64,000 nucleotides of DNA. Origin: VAZQ01 sp963817015 (GTDB lineage: Bacteria > Pseudomonadota > Alphaproteobacteria > Rhizobiales > Xanthobacteraceae). The stretch covers positions 248,001 through 312,000 of the forward strand of contig CAWFMV010000008.1 of assembly GCA_963817015.1 (NCBI GenBank), read 5' to 3'. Below the pieces are notes generated by a model that did not search any database, had not been told where the DNA came from, and was given only the letters and a program-made list of their open reading frames with translations. Made by a program: the position numbers and the translations under genes. This document shows positions 45,911-54,932 of the stretch, one piece after another; position 1 is the stretch's first letter; each line of letters starts with the position of its first letter.

Positions 45911-46003
45911 CCGTTCGTCCCCGCGAAAGCGGGGACCCAGTACAACAAAACAAAGACTTGGAGTTGGCTGCCACTGGGTTCCCGCGTGCGCGGGAACGAA
46001 CGG
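45911..46003. repeat. palindromic repeat inside a signal-peptide coding region
   Basis: 93-bp inverted repeat. The left arm begins CCGTTCGTCCCCGCGAAAGC and continues GGGGACCCAGT; the right arm is ACTGGGTTCCCGCGTGCGCG then GGAACGAACGG. This is the dispersed TCGTCCCCGCGAAAGCGGGG-type repeat common in Bradyrhizobium-related genomes. Its length is a multiple of three and it stays open in the frame of the following gene. Confidence 0.85.
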
Positions 46004-47011
46004 CGCGGCAGCGCATCGGTTCTCTATGTTCTGGTCACGCTCATCTTGGCACTCAGCGCGTCAGCGGTTTGGGCCGACGATCCGTTCTATCGCGGCAAGA
46101 CGATCTCGCTGATCATCGGCTCCAACACGTCGGGCGGCTACGACACCTACGGCCGCCTGCTCGCCCGCCACATGGGCAAGCACATCGCCGGACACCCGGC
46201 GATCGTGGTGCAGAACATGCCCGGCGCCGGCGGGCTGCGCTCGGCCAATCACATCTATAACGTCGCCGCCAAGGATGGCACCGTGATCGGCATCTTCGAT
46301 CAGGCGGTCTTTCTCGATCAGCTGCTCGGAGCCGCAACGCTGCGCGGCGACGCCGCCAAGTTCAACTGGATCGGGCGCATGATGGGCAACAGCGCGGTGC
46401 TGTTTGCCTGGCACACCGCGAAGGTGAAATCGATCGCGGATGCCTTCACGCAGGAGCTGATCGTCGCGGCGCCCGGCTCCTCCTCGCGCCTCAACTGGAC
46501 CGCGCTCAATGCGCTCGCCGGAACAAAGCTCAAGCTGCTCACCGGCTACGAAGGACCGGCCAGCGCCAAGATCGCGATGGAGCGCGGCGAGGTCGAGGCG
46601 ATGAGCCTGCCTTGGGCCGTGCTGCAGGCCGAGAACCCCGAATGGCTGCGCGACAAGAAGATCAACCTGCTGCTGCAGACCGGGCTGGAGAAAAACCGCA
46701 CCCTGCCCGACCTGCCGCGCATGGTCGACCTGCCGAAGAGCGACGACGATCGCAAGGTGCTTGAGATCTTCGCCCTGTCGTCGGTGGTGGGGCGCTCGTT
46801 CGTGGCACCACCCGCCGTGCCGAAGGAGCGCGTCGACGAGCTGCGGACCGCTTTCATGGCGACGGTGAAGGATGCTGATTTCCTGGCCGACATCGCCAAG
46901 CTCAACTTCGATCTCGAGCCGATGGCAGGGGCCGAGCTGCAGGCGTTCATCGCCAAGGACTATCCCCCGGCCTTGATCGAACGCGCCAAGGAAATCGCGC
47001 GCCGCAACTAG
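45986..47011 (+). CDS. Bug/TctC-type substrate-binding protein
   Basis: Intact orphan tricarboxylate-type binder. An ATG at 45890 opens the frame but reads through a palindromic repeat; the in-frame GTG at 45986 gives a clean Sec signal (RGNERRGSASVLYVLVTLIL to SAVWA, then DDPFYRG). The mature part has GSNTSGGYDTYGRLLARHMG, IVVQNMPGAGGLRSANHIYN, MERGEVEAMSLPWAVLQAEN and KNRTLPDLPRMVDLPKSDDD. Neither start has a good Shine-Dalgarno. Same subfamily as the protein at 7645-8698. No TctAB genes here; it may deliver ligand to a distant transporter or act in sensing. Confidence 0.88.
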   Translation: MRGNERRGSASVLYVLVTLILALSASAVWADDPFYRGKTISLIIGSNTSGGYDTYGRLLARHMGKHIAGHPAIVVQNMPGAGGLRSANHIYNVAAKDGTVIGIFDQAVFLDQLLGAATLRGDAAKFNWIGRMMGNSAVLFAWHTAKVKSIADAFTQELIVAAPGSSSRLNWTALNALAGTKLKLLTGYEGPASAKIAMERGEVEAMSLPWAVLQAENPEWLRDKKINLLLQTGLEKNRTLPDLPRMVDLPKSDDDRKVLEIFALSSVVGRSFVAPPAVPKERVDELRTAFMATVKDADFLADIAKLNFDLEPMAGAELQAFIAKDYPPALIERAKEIARRN

Positions 47012-47021
47012 GCGCGGAGAA

Positions 47022-48019
47022 TTACTCTCCCCGTGCGCCCGCGGCCTTGATCACCGGCCCCCATTTGGCGACCTCGGCCGTCAGATGCGCCTTCAGAGCG
47101 GCGGGTGTTGCAAGCTCCATGGGCACAGGCTCGGCCCCGAGCGTGGCGAGACGCTCGATCACCCTCGGATCCTTGAGCGCCGCCTGCAGGGCCGCGTTCA
47201 GCTTCGTGGCTACGTCGGCGGGCAGGCCCTTAGGCGCCCACATCGCGTGCCAGGCGGTCACTTCGAAATCCTTGAGGCCGGACTCCGCGAGCGTGGGAAG
47301 GTCGGGAAGGACAGCAAGGCGCGTGCGCGTGGTCGCCGCATAGCCTTTGATCTTGCCTTCCTTGATCAGGTTCGTCGTGGTCGTGGTTTGATCGCACATC
47401 ATGTCGAACTGGCCGCCGAGCAGATCGGTCATCGCAGGTCCGGTGCCGCGATAGGATAAGGCGGTCATCTTGATCCGAAGCGCATCCATGAACATCAGCG
47501 AGCACAGGTGCGAGGCGGAGCCGATGCCGGCATGGCCGTAGGTGACGGCGGTTTGCCTCTGCTTCACCCAGGCGATCAGATCGGCAATGCCCTTGGGCTC
47601 AAAGCTCGCCTTGCCGATGATCGTCATCGGCACGTCGGCGATGCGGCCGATCGAGTCGAAGTCGTCGATCACGCCGTAACGCAAGTTGTCGTAGAGCGCC
47701 GGAGCGATCGCGTGGGCGATGTGCCAGACCGCGAGCGTGTAGCCGTCCGCAGCCGCCCTCGCGACGCGCGCCATGCCGATCGTCCCGGCAGCGCCGCCGC
47801 GTATTCTCGACCACGATCTGCTGGCCGAGCGAGCGCCCCATCGTCTCTCCGATCAGCCGCGCCATCGCGTCGGTCGGACCGCCCGCAGCGGCGGGAACCA
47901 CGATGGTGATCGGCCGGGCCGGATAGGCCTGCTGCGCCCGGACCGGATCCGCGATGGTGGTCAGCACGACCGCTGCAATGGCAAGTCCAAGCTTAGTCCA
48001 CAAGCCGGGTCGCTGGCAT
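47022..48019 (-). CDS. Bug/TctC-type substrate-binding protein (frame breaks)
   Basis: Fourth Bug-family protein in the window. GGGAGGTGACG precedes an ATG at 48017-48019 (MPATRL), but a one-base break near 48003 is needed to join it to the signal WTKLGLAIAAVVLTTIADPV. The mature part reads YPARPITIVVPAAAGGPTDA, a second break at ~47803 in ENTRGGAAGTIG, then AAADGYTLAVWHIAHAIAPA, SYRGTGPAMTDLLGGQFDMM and GAEPVPMELATPAALKAHLT. It is the last gene of the UbiD-hydrolase-LLM-dehydrogenase run, so its ligand may be that pathway's substrate. Confidence 0.87.
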
Positions 48020-48054
48020 CGTCACCTCCCTCGCTGCTTATCGGTTGTCGCTCT

Positions 48055-49131
48055 TTATCGGTTATCTCCTGCCAAGGCATCGCACACGGCCCTGGTCACT
48101 TGCGCGGTCGTCGCGTTGCCGCCGAGGTCGGGCGTGTGCAGCGACCGCTCAGCGGTCACGCGCTCGATCGCCCGCATCAGCTGCACCGCGGCGGCCTTCT
48201 CGCCGAGATGCTCCAGCATCATGACGCCGGACCAGAACGTGCCGATCGGGTTCGCGATGCCCTTGCCCATGATGTCGAAGGCGGAGCCGTGGATCGGCTC
48301 GAACATGGAGGGAAACTTGCGTTCGGGATTGAGGTTCCCGGTCGGCGCGATCCCGAGCGAGCCGGCCAGAGCCGCGGCCAGGTCGGAGAGGATATCCGCA
48401 TGCAGATTGGTGGCGACGATCGTGTCGATCGTCTGCGGCCGCAAGGTCATCCGCATGGTCATGGCGTCGACCAGCATCTTGTCCCAGGTCACATCGGGAA
48501 ATTCGCGCGCCACCTCGGCCGCGATCTCGTCCCACATCACCATGGCATGGCGCTGCGCATTGGACTTGGTGACGACGGTGAGAAGCTTGCGCGGCCGCGA
48601 GCGGGCGAGCGCGAAGGCAAAGCGCATGATGCGCGTGACGCCGGTCCGGGTGAACACGGATACGTCCGTTGCCACCTCCTCGGGCAGCCCGCGATGCGCG
48701 CGGCCGCCGACGCCAGCATACTCGCCTTCGGAATTCTCACGCACGATGACCCAATCGAGCTCGGGCCCTGATACGCTGCGCAACGGGCTCACGATGCCTG
48801 GCAGAATGCGGGTCGGCCGCACGTTGGCGTATTGATCGAACGGCTGGCAGATCGCGAGCCGCAATCCCCAGAGCGTAACGTGATCAGGCACGTCCGGGGC
48901 GCCGGCGGAGCCGAACAGGATCGCGTCGTGATGCCGGATCAGGTCGAGGCCGTTCTCAGGCATGAAGGCGCCGGTCTTCTTGTAGCGCTCGGAGCCCCAG
49001 TCGTAGTGATCGAACGCAATGTCAAAGGCGCCGTCGCGCCGGGCGCAGGCGGTCAGCGCCTCGACGCCGGCCGCAATCACCTCCGCTCCGATGCCGTCTC
49101 CCGGAATGGCCGCAATTCGATATCGACGCAT
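48055..49131 (-). CDS. isocitrate/isopropylmalate dehydrogenase family, tartrate dehydrogenase-like
   Basis: NAD-dependent beta-decarboxylating dehydrogenase, 358 residues. The N-terminus is MRRYRIAAIPGDGIGAEVIA; Arg ligands lie in ANVRPTRILPGIVSPLRSVS, the NSEGEYAGVGGR loop is conserved, the catalytic Lys is in MLVDAMTMRMTL/TKSNAQRH, metal Asp residues in NLHADILSDLAAALAGSLG, and the adenine pocket is FEPIHGSAFDIMGKGIANPI. The length and the PFDQYANVRP segment fit the TtuC/DmlA group (tartrate or D-malate) better than LeuB. The frame is intact. Shares an operon with LLM and UbiD genes. Confidence 0.88.
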   Translation of the reverse strand: MRRYRIAAIPGDGIGAEVIAAGVEALTACARRDGAFDIAFDHYDWGSERYKKTGAFMPENGLDLIRHHDAILFGSAGAPDVPDHVTLWGLRLAICQPFDQYANVRPTRILPGIVSPLRSVSGPELDWVIVRENSEGEYAGVGGRAHRGLPEEVATDVSVFTRTGVTRIMRFAFALARSRPRKLLTVVTKSNAQRHAMVMWDEIAAEVAREFPDVTWDKMLVDAMTMRMTLRPQTIDTIVATNLHADILSDLAAALAGSLGIAPTGNLNPERKFPSMFEPIHGSAFDIMGKGIANPIGTFWSGVMMLEHLGEKAAAVQLMRAIERVTAERSLHTPDLGGNATTAQVTRAVCDALAGDNR

Positions 49132-49159
49132 GATGCATGACCCGATGATAGAACGTGAC

Positions 49160-50326
49160 CTATTCAGCAGCGGCCCCGACCGGCGCGCTCACGCCCGTCA
49201 GGTGCGCAATGCGCGGCAGCACCTCCTTGGCAAACAGCGTCATGCTGCGCACCGTGCGCTGATGATCGAGAAAGCCCGCCTGCTGCATCATCAAGAGGTG
49301 ATCGAAGCCGCCGACGCGCTCGTGGAAGCGCTTGATCTGGGCGACCACTGAGTCAGGCGTGCCGTAGACGACGACGCCCTGCTCCTTCTGGAACTCCAGC
49401 CCCTGCGCGCGGATCGCGGCCGTGCGGCCCGCATAGGCGCCCTGCAGCGCCTTCACGTTGAGCGCGACCGGCACATAGCCCGGCGGGTTTCTATATTGCG
49501 GCTCGACCTTGACGTTGATGTACCAGGACAGCTCCTGCGCGCCCTTCTCGGCCTCGGCTTCGCTGTCGGCAGTGTAGACGAGCGGCATGTACGCCATGCC
49601 GCCGCCGCCCGGCAGCCCGCAGTCGCGATAGGCGCTGCGGTAGGCATCGAACATCTTGCGCACGCTGTCATGCGGCTGCAGGAAGGTCGCGAAGGTGTAG
49701 CCGCGGCTGGCGACCTTGCGGATCGCATCGAAATCGCTCGAGCCGGTGATCCAGATCGGCGGATGCGGGCTCTGGTAGGGGCGCGGCCACACGTTGACGG
49801 CGCGGCGATGCGTGAAGCGGCCTTCGAAACTGAACGGGCCGTCGTGCGTGGTCCAGGCCTTCACGATGAGGTCGATCGCCTCCCACAGCCGCTCCACGGT
49901 CTGGGTCGGGTTGGTGTTGGCGGCAAAGACCTCGTAGGGCACGCCACGCACAAAGCCAGCGTCGAGGCGGCCGCGCGAGATGCAGTCGACCATCGCCATT
50001 TCCTCGGCCACGCGAACCGGATCGCCGCGATTGGCGACCGGGTTGCCGAGGACGCAGATGCGGCCGCGCTTGGTCTGGCGCGCCAGGATCGCGGCCGTCA
50101 GCGGCACCGCGGCGTTGAGGCAGGTCGCGGTCTGGTGATGCTCGTTGAGCATCAGGTTGAAGCCGAGCTCGTCGGCGATGACATATTCGTCGAGATAGCG
50201 CTCGTAGAGATCGGCGCCGATCTTGGGATCGAAGATCCGGTTCGGCAGCGACACCCACATCGTGCTCACCTCATCTAGCGGCGGCAGATACGGATACGGC
50301 ATCTCGGTGAAGTGCCAGACCTTCAT
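49160..50326 (-). CDS. LLM-class flavin-dependent oxidoreductase
   Basis: Luciferase-like monooxygenase, TIM-barrel, FMN-dependent with a partner reductase. 388 residues: MKVWHFTEMPYPYLPPLDEV, DELGFNLMLNEHHQTATCLN (typical EHH motif), LGNPVANRGDPVRVAEEMAM, DCISRGRLDAGFVRGVPYEV and SPHPPIWITGSSDFDAIRKV. Members oxidise alkanes, aldehydes, sulfonates or ring compounds; the substrate here is unknown. Intact, between the alpha/beta hydrolase and the TtuC-like dehydrogenase on the same strand. Confidence 0.9.
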   Translation of the reverse strand: MKVWHFTEMPYPYLPPLDEVSTMWVSLPNRIFDPKIGADLYERYLDEYVIADELGFNLMLNEHHQTATCLNAAVPLTAAILARQTKRGRICVLGNPVANRGDPVRVAEEMAMVDCISRGRLDAGFVRGVPYEVFAANTNPTQTVERLWEAIDLIVKAWTTHDGPFSFEGRFTHRRAVNVWPRPYQSPHPPIWITGSSDFDAIRKVASRGYTFATFLQPHDSVRKMFDAYRSAYRDCGLPGGGGMAYMPLVYTADSEAEAEKGAQELSWYINVKVEPQYRNPPGYVPVALNVKALQGAYAGRTAAIRAQGLEFQKEQGVVVYGTPDSVVAQIKRFHERVGGFDHLLMMQQAGFLDHQRTVRSMTLFAKEVLPRIAHLTGVSAPVGAAAE

Positions 50327-50367
50327 GCTCGGTTCCGGATTCCTGCGAGCGACATGGTCAGTCTACG

Positions 50368-51150
50368 TCAATCAAGGAAGGCGCGCAGGCATTGCATGAA
50401 TGCGCCCGGCTGCTCGATGTGAGGATAGTGGCCGGCCTCCGCAATCGTCGCGAAGCTCGCGCCGGGCACGTGATCAGCGAAGGTGCGGCCGTATGCGGGC
50501 GTGACGATCCCATCGTTCTCGCCCCAGATGAACAGGGTCTCTGCCCTCACCCGCTCCAGCCTGTGCTTGAGCTTGGGATTGTGCATGTAAGGCTCCCAGC
50601 AGAAGCGGGCGAAGCTCTCGTTGTTGCGCGCGATGATCGAGAGCTTGTCCTCCGGCATCGCCTTGTAGTCGCGCTCGCCCTTCTTCGGATCGAACCACTT
50701 GCGCTTGGTCACCTCGGCGGGCGGCAGCATCCAGATGTCGGCAATGTCGCGCTCGGTCGGACCGACGAACTTCGCGCCGTAGGGAGCAACCAGCGCCATC
50801 CTGGAAAAGACGGCAGGCTCCTTGGTCGCCATCTCGAGCGCAATCCAGCCGCCGAGCGAGCAGCCGAGGACGTCGATGCCGCCGAGCTTCAGGCGGTCGA
50901 TGAGCTCAAGGGTGACATAGGCGATGTCGTCCGGCGCGCTCACCCAGTCCGGCCGCTCCGAGCGTCCAAAGCCTGGCGGCGATGGAATGATCACCTCGTG
51001 GTCCGCGGTGAGCAGATCGAGAAACGGCGCCTCGCATTCGAGCGCGTCCTCGCTGTGCAGAAGCAGCAGCGGACGCCCGCGGCCGACACGCCGAAGCTCC
51101 AGGCGAATGCCGGCAACGGTCTCTTCATTGCGCCCGACCACGTCGAGCAT
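50368..51150 (-). CDS. alpha/beta hydrolase (MhpC-like)
   Basis: 260-residue hydrolase. The nucleophile elbow is IDVLGCSLGGWIALEMAT (Ser), the acid is in ETLFIWGENDGIVTPAYGR and the His in IAEAGHYPHIEQPGAFMQ. The N-terminal core is LELRRVGRGRPLLLLHSEDA. Its ATG overlaps the UbiD stop, so translation is coupled. Similar enzymes hydrolyse C-C bonds of ring-cleavage products or esters, which fits the UbiD and LLM neighbours, but the sequence alone does not decide. Confidence 0.88.
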   Translation of the reverse strand: MLDVVGRNEETVAGIRLELRRVGRGRPLLLLHSEDALECEAPFLDLLTADHEVIIPSPPGFGRSERPDWVSAPDDIAYVTLELIDRLKLGGIDVLGCSLGGWIALEMATKEPAVFSRMALVAPYGAKFVGPTERDIADIWMLPPAEVTKRKWFDPKKGERDYKAMPEDKLSIIARNNESFARFCWEPYMHNPKLKHRLERVRAETLFIWGENDGIVTPAYGRTFADHVPGASFATIAEAGHYPHIEQPGAFMQCLRAFLD

Positions 51151-52640
51151 CACAGGTCGTCCAGGAACTTGAGCTTCCCGGCCCATTTGCGCGCGACCTC
51201 GGCCGCATAGGCAGGATCGACCGCGTTGACCTTGGGGAACTCGTCCTTCCAGGCGAACGGCCGCACCGCGTAGATGATGATGCGGCTGTTGGTGAGATCG
51301 TGCTGCGCGCGCCGTTCCGGCAGCAGCATCGGGTCGATCAGGCCGGTCCACACGCCGTCGATGATGTCGGTCGCGGTCTTCGGGTCCCAGCGCGTCGCGA
51401 CCGCCCACATCACCTCCGCCGGATTGGTGATGTCGATGTCGTCATCCACGATGATGATGATGCGCCCGAGATAGGTGCTGGAGCCGCAGCCGGCGGCAAC
51501 GAGGCCCGCCATCTTGGCGTGGCCGGCATGCTGCTGGTCGATCGCGATCACGTTGATGAAGCGCGAGCCGCCGCCAGGCATCTTCCACACGCCCTTGATC
51601 CCGGGCACGCCCGCGGCTTCAAGATCATCCCAGAGAGAGGCGGCACGAATAAGCGCGGAGCCGGCCGTGCCGAAATAGGTGCCGGGATAGATCGGGCGCG
51701 CCGGCGGCGTCGCGCACTGAATCGGATCATTGCGATGATAGATCGCCTTGACCTGCAGCACCGGCTCGGGACCCGACGAGGTGTAGTAGCCCGGCCATTC
51801 GCCGAACGGGCCTTCGACCATGGTGAGCTCCTCATGCGAAGGCATGAAGCCCTCGTAGACGAGCTCCGCATCGTTTGGAAACGGCACGCCGGTGACGCGG
51901 CCCTTCACCAGCTTGATCGGCCGTCCGATCCGCCCGCCTGCGACGTCGAACTCGCTGACGCCCTTCGGCACGGTCGCCGCCGCCGCAGCGCCGAGCGCGG
52001 GCGCCTGCCCGACCGTCACCACCATCGGACAGTGCTGGCCGCGCGCCCACCACTTTTTCCGGATCAGATCGACGTGCTTGCCCGGCTCGATGAAGATCGA
52101 GAGCGTGCGCTTGTCGCGCACCGACACCCGGTAGGTGCCGGCGTTCACCCAGCCATCATCGGGATCCTGCGCGATCACCATGCATTCGGTGCCGATGTAC
52201 TGGCCGCCGTCGCCCGCATGCCACTTCGGCGCCGGAAACGCGAGGACATCGACCTCGTTGTCCATCAGCACGTTCTCGAGCACGGGTCCGTCGCTCACGT
52301 ATTCCGACGGTATCGGCTCCGAGTGCTTGCGCTTGTGCTTGCGATAGTTCTGCACGAGCTCGATGCCGACGCCCTCGTTCAGCACTTTCGATGAGCGCAC
52401 GTTGCAGACGACGCGATGATTGTCCGGGTAGCCCTTGATCTTGCGGAACAGGAGGACGGGCGGCACCGGCTTCTGCAGGCTCAGCTCATAGAGCGCGCCC
52501 ATCTCGAGATGCGGGTCGGCGCCCTCGACGACTTCGAGCGCCCCGATCTCGTCGGCAACCTCGAGACACTTGCGCAGATCGGAAAGGGCTACAAGGCGCG
52601 TGGCCTGATCGATGGACTTGCTCACCAGTATCAATCCCAA
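51150..52640 (-). CDS. UbiD-family prenyl-FMN-dependent decarboxylase
   Basis: 496 residues. UbiD fold features include HRVVCNVRSSKVLNEGVGIE, FPAPKWHAGDGGQYIGTECM, GTYRVSVRDKRTLSIFIEPG, GRVTGVPFPNDAELVYEGFM, EGPFGEWPGYYTSSGPEPVL and IIIIVDDDIDITNPAEVMWA, in the order expected for prFMN (de)carboxylases acting on aromatic or unsaturated acids. A UbiX flavin prenyltransferase is not in the window. It heads a leftward run UbiD, hydrolase, LLM oxidoreductase, TtuC-like dehydrogenase, Bug protein. The frame is intact. Confidence 0.92.
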   Translation of the reverse strand: MGLILVSKSIDQATRLVALSDLRKCLEVADEIGALEVVEGADPHLEMGALYELSLQKPVPPVLLFRKIKGYPDNHRVVCNVRSSKVLNEGVGIELVQNYRKHKRKHSEPIPSEYVSDGPVLENVLMDNEVDVLAFPAPKWHAGDGGQYIGTECMVIAQDPDDGWVNAGTYRVSVRDKRTLSIFIEPGKHVDLIRKKWWARGQHCPMVVTVGQAPALGAAAAATVPKGVSEFDVAGGRIGRPIKLVKGRVTGVPFPNDAELVYEGFMPSHEELTMVEGPFGEWPGYYTSSGPEPVLQVKAIYHRNDPIQCATPPARPIYPGTYFGTAGSALIRAASLWDDLEAAGVPGIKGVWKMPGGGSRFINVIAIDQQHAGHAKMAGLVAAGCGSSTYLGRIIIIVDDDIDITNPAEVMWAVATRWDPKTATDIIDGVWTGLIDPMLLPERRAQHDLTNSRIIIYAVRPFAWKDEFPKVNAVDPAYAAEVARKWAGKLKFLDDL

Positions 52641-52781
52641 TGGCGGGAACGCATGGAATGCAGGCCCCGCGAGTTACGTTGGTTCTAGGCCGAAAGCCCG
52701 CGGCGATTCAAGCTGAACGGCGCCTTTCGGCGGCAGCCACCGCACCCTAGAATGGGCCAAAGCCTTCAGGGAGGATTTCAG

Positions 52782-53837
52782 ATGATTATCAGGACGCCGC
52801 TTCGCTGCTTGCTGTCGGTCGCTCTCGTGGCCGCCGCCTCAGCGCACGCATTGGCGCAAACACCGCCCGCCCGCGAGGTGCCGGCGCGATCGATCCCGGT
52901 GCCGGAAACGGTGAGCCCGCAGTTGCAGCGGATCATTGGCACCCCGATCAGCCCGACCTGGAATGTGTTTCCGAAGACGGCGGCGGAGTGGAAGGTGCAG
53001 GTCGATGCGGCGGCAGCGGATGCCGCCAAGCGGCTGCCGGCGGTGCGCGAGCAGTTGCGCGTGACAATGGAGCCGCAAACGATCAATGGCGCCCGCGCCT
53101 ATGTGCTGACGCCGCAGGACCTGCCGGCCCAGAACCGCAACCGGCTGCTCATCCATGTCCATGGCGGCTGTTATGTGAGCAATCCCGGCGAGTCAGGCAC
53201 CAGCGAAGCCACCATGATGGCGGGCTTCGGCCGCTTCAAGGTGATCTCGGTCGACTACCGCATGCCGCCGGAGGCTTATTTCCCGGCCGCGATCGACGAC
53301 ACGATCGCGGTGCTCAAGGCGGCGCAGACCATGGTGCCGGCGCGCAATGTCGGGCTCTTCGGCTCCTCCGCCGGCGGCGGGCTCACGCTCGCGACGGTGC
53401 TCAAGGCGAAGCAGGACGGCGTGCCGCTGCCAGCCGCGATTGCGCCGGGCACGCCGATGGCCGACCTGACCGAAGCGGGCGACACGTTCCACACCAACGC
53501 GATGATCGACAACGTGCTGATCGCGCGCGCGGCAAGCTGCGATACCCGGGCCCGGCTCTATGCCAACGGCCACGACCTCAAGGACCCGCTGCTCTCGCCG
53601 GTCTATGGCGACCTGCGCGGCTTTCCGCCCACGATGCTGCTGAGCGGCACACGCGATCTCCTGCTCAGCAACACGGTGCGCATGCATCGCAAGCTGCGCC
53701 AGGCGGGCGTCGAGTCCACGCTGGAAGTGTTCGAGGGCCAGCCGCACGGCGCCTGGTATCGCGACGCGAGCGTGCCCGAGAGCAAGGACGCGTTCGAGGA
53801 GATCGCGCGCTTCTTCGACAAGCATCTTGGGAAGTGA
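52782..53837 (+). CDS. secreted alpha/beta hydrolase, HSL-type esterase
   Basis: 351 residues with signal peptide MIIRTPLRCLLSVALVAAAS to HALAQ after GGGAGG. The oxyanion motif LLIHVHGGCYVSNPGESGTS replaces HGGG with HGGC; the nucleophile is VGLFGSSAGGGLTLATVLKA, the acid is in MLLSGTRDLLLSN and the His in FEGQPHGAWYRD. This is the hormone-sensitive-lipase family of carboxylesterases. Likely periplasmic. Stands alone on plus, divergent from the UbiD run. The frame is intact. Confidence 0.9.
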   Translation: MIIRTPLRCLLSVALVAAASAHALAQTPPAREVPARSIPVPETVSPQLQRIIGTPISPTWNVFPKTAAEWKVQVDAAAADAAKRLPAVREQLRVTMEPQTINGARAYVLTPQDLPAQNRNRLLIHVHGGCYVSNPGESGTSEATMMAGFGRFKVISVDYRMPPEAYFPAAIDDTIAVLKAAQTMVPARNVGLFGSSAGGGLTLATVLKAKQDGVPLPAAIAPGTPMADLTEAGDTFHTNAMIDNVLIARAASCDTRARLYANGHDLKDPLLSPVYGDLRGFPPTMLLSGTRDLLLSNTVRMHRKLRQAGVESTLEVFEGQPHGAWYRDASVPESKDAFEEIARFFDKHLGK

Positions 53838-53865
53838 GGCTGCGCGAACCGCGGCGCGTGCGTGG

Positions 53866-53885
53866 CAATTGTCGGCTGACAATTG
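53866..53885. repeat. short perfect inverted repeat
   Basis: CAATTGTC, loop GGCT, GACAATTG, 28 bp after the esterase stop. It overlaps the start of a tRNA-Asp-derived repeat. No T run follows, so it is not a clear terminator. Confidence 0.6.
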
Positions 53886-53939
53886 TCTGAAATCCGGCGG
53901 GAGCGAGACGGGATTCAAGCCCGCAGCCTGGCGTGGCAG
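53879..53939. repeat. degenerate tRNA-Asp-derived repeat (copy B)
   Basis: ACAATTGTCTGAAATCCGGC then GGGAGCGAGACGGGATTCAA then GCCCGCAGCCTGGCGTGGCA. It matches the real tRNA-Asp 3' half and its downstream flank (CAATTGCTTGAAATCTGGCG then GGAGCGACGGGACTCGAACC) in the same orientation. Confidence 0.7.
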
Positions 53940-54050
53940 CACAACCGTGCCCGTGAGCGTTAACCTTCTTGCCGAGGTTGATCGCAATTTCGACATGCCC
54001 TACTTCGACAATACCACCATCGTTATGGTTCTCCATTCGATGGTGGTGTC

Positions 54051-54902
54051 ATGTCGAGACGTTGTCGTGAGCTTGCCGCCGGTGCACTGGGTGTCGGTCT
54101 CGCCCTGATTGCGATCAGCGACCGGGCATCGGCGCAATACTATTGTGACGAGCGTTACCAGGACTGCTATCGTCCATCGTCGCCTCCTCAATTGCCGTTT
54201 CCATTCGGGCTCTTTCAGCCGCGCGAGGTCGCACCACCGCCGCCCCAACCCGAGCCGCGACAATTGCCGCCACGGCCCGGCAACATGGAACGGCCCGACA
54301 ATGTCCAGCGGCCTGTCGATCCGGCGCTCGCGCGCCAATATGCTGCGCTCTACGCGCCCGTGAACGGCGAACCCTTCGCGGTCCCGGGAGTGCGCTTGTC
54401 CGACATCGACCCGCAGTATCTCCGCAAGCGGGTCTATATCGAGACCGCCGAAGCGCCCGGAACGATCATTATCAACGCGCAAGACCGTTTTCTGTATTTC
54501 GTCGAGGGCGGCGGGCGGGCCATCCGCTATGGCGTCGGCGTCGGGCGTCAGGGCTTCGGCTGGTCGGGTGTCGCAAACGTCAAAAACAAGCAGGAGTGGC
54601 CGGACTGGTATCCGCCAAAGGAGATGATCGCTCGCCAGGCCGAGCTTCGGCGGCAACTGAGCGAGCTGCAAAGCGGCCTCGGGATGCCGGGCGGACCGCG
54701 CAATCCGCTCGGCGCCCGCGCCATGTATCTGTGGCAGGGTAACAAGGACACGCTCTATCGCATTCACGGCACGTTCGAGCCATGGACCATCGGCAAGAAC
54801 GTCTCGTCCGGCTGCATCCGGATGATTAACCAGGACGCCATGGATCTCTACGAGCGAGTGCCGCTCGGCGCGAAAGTCGTAGTGCTACCGGCGCGATCGT
54901 AA
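54051..54902 (+). CDS. L,D-transpeptidase (YkuD domain)
   Basis: Exported cell-wall cross-linking enzyme, 283 residues. The signal peptide MSRRCRELAAGALGVGLALI to ASAQYY is followed by a Pro-rich linker (about residues 40-85). The catalytic domain begins RVYIETAEAPGTIIINAQDR, with the active site TLYRIHGTFEPWTIGKNVSS then SGCIRMINQDAMDLYERVPL: His, Ser-Gly-Cys and Arg are all present. It makes 3-3 peptidoglycan cross-links or anchors proteins to the wall. The Cys-rich YYCDERYQDCYR just after cleavage is unusual. The frame is intact. Confidence 0.93.
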   Translation: MSRRCRELAAGALGVGLALIAISDRASAQYYCDERYQDCYRPSSPPQLPFPFGLFQPREVAPPPPQPEPRQLPPRPGNMERPDNVQRPVDPALARQYAALYAPVNGEPFAVPGVRLSDIDPQYLRKRVYIETAEAPGTIIINAQDRFLYFVEGGGRAIRYGVGVGRQGFGWSGVANVKNKQEWPDWYPPKEMIARQAELRRQLSELQSGLGMPGGPRNPLGARAMYLWQGNKDTLYRIHGTFEPWTIGKNVSSGCIRMINQDAMDLYERVPLGAKVVVLPARS

Positions 54903-54932
54903 CCGGTTGGCGCTTGCTGGACTTGAGATCAT

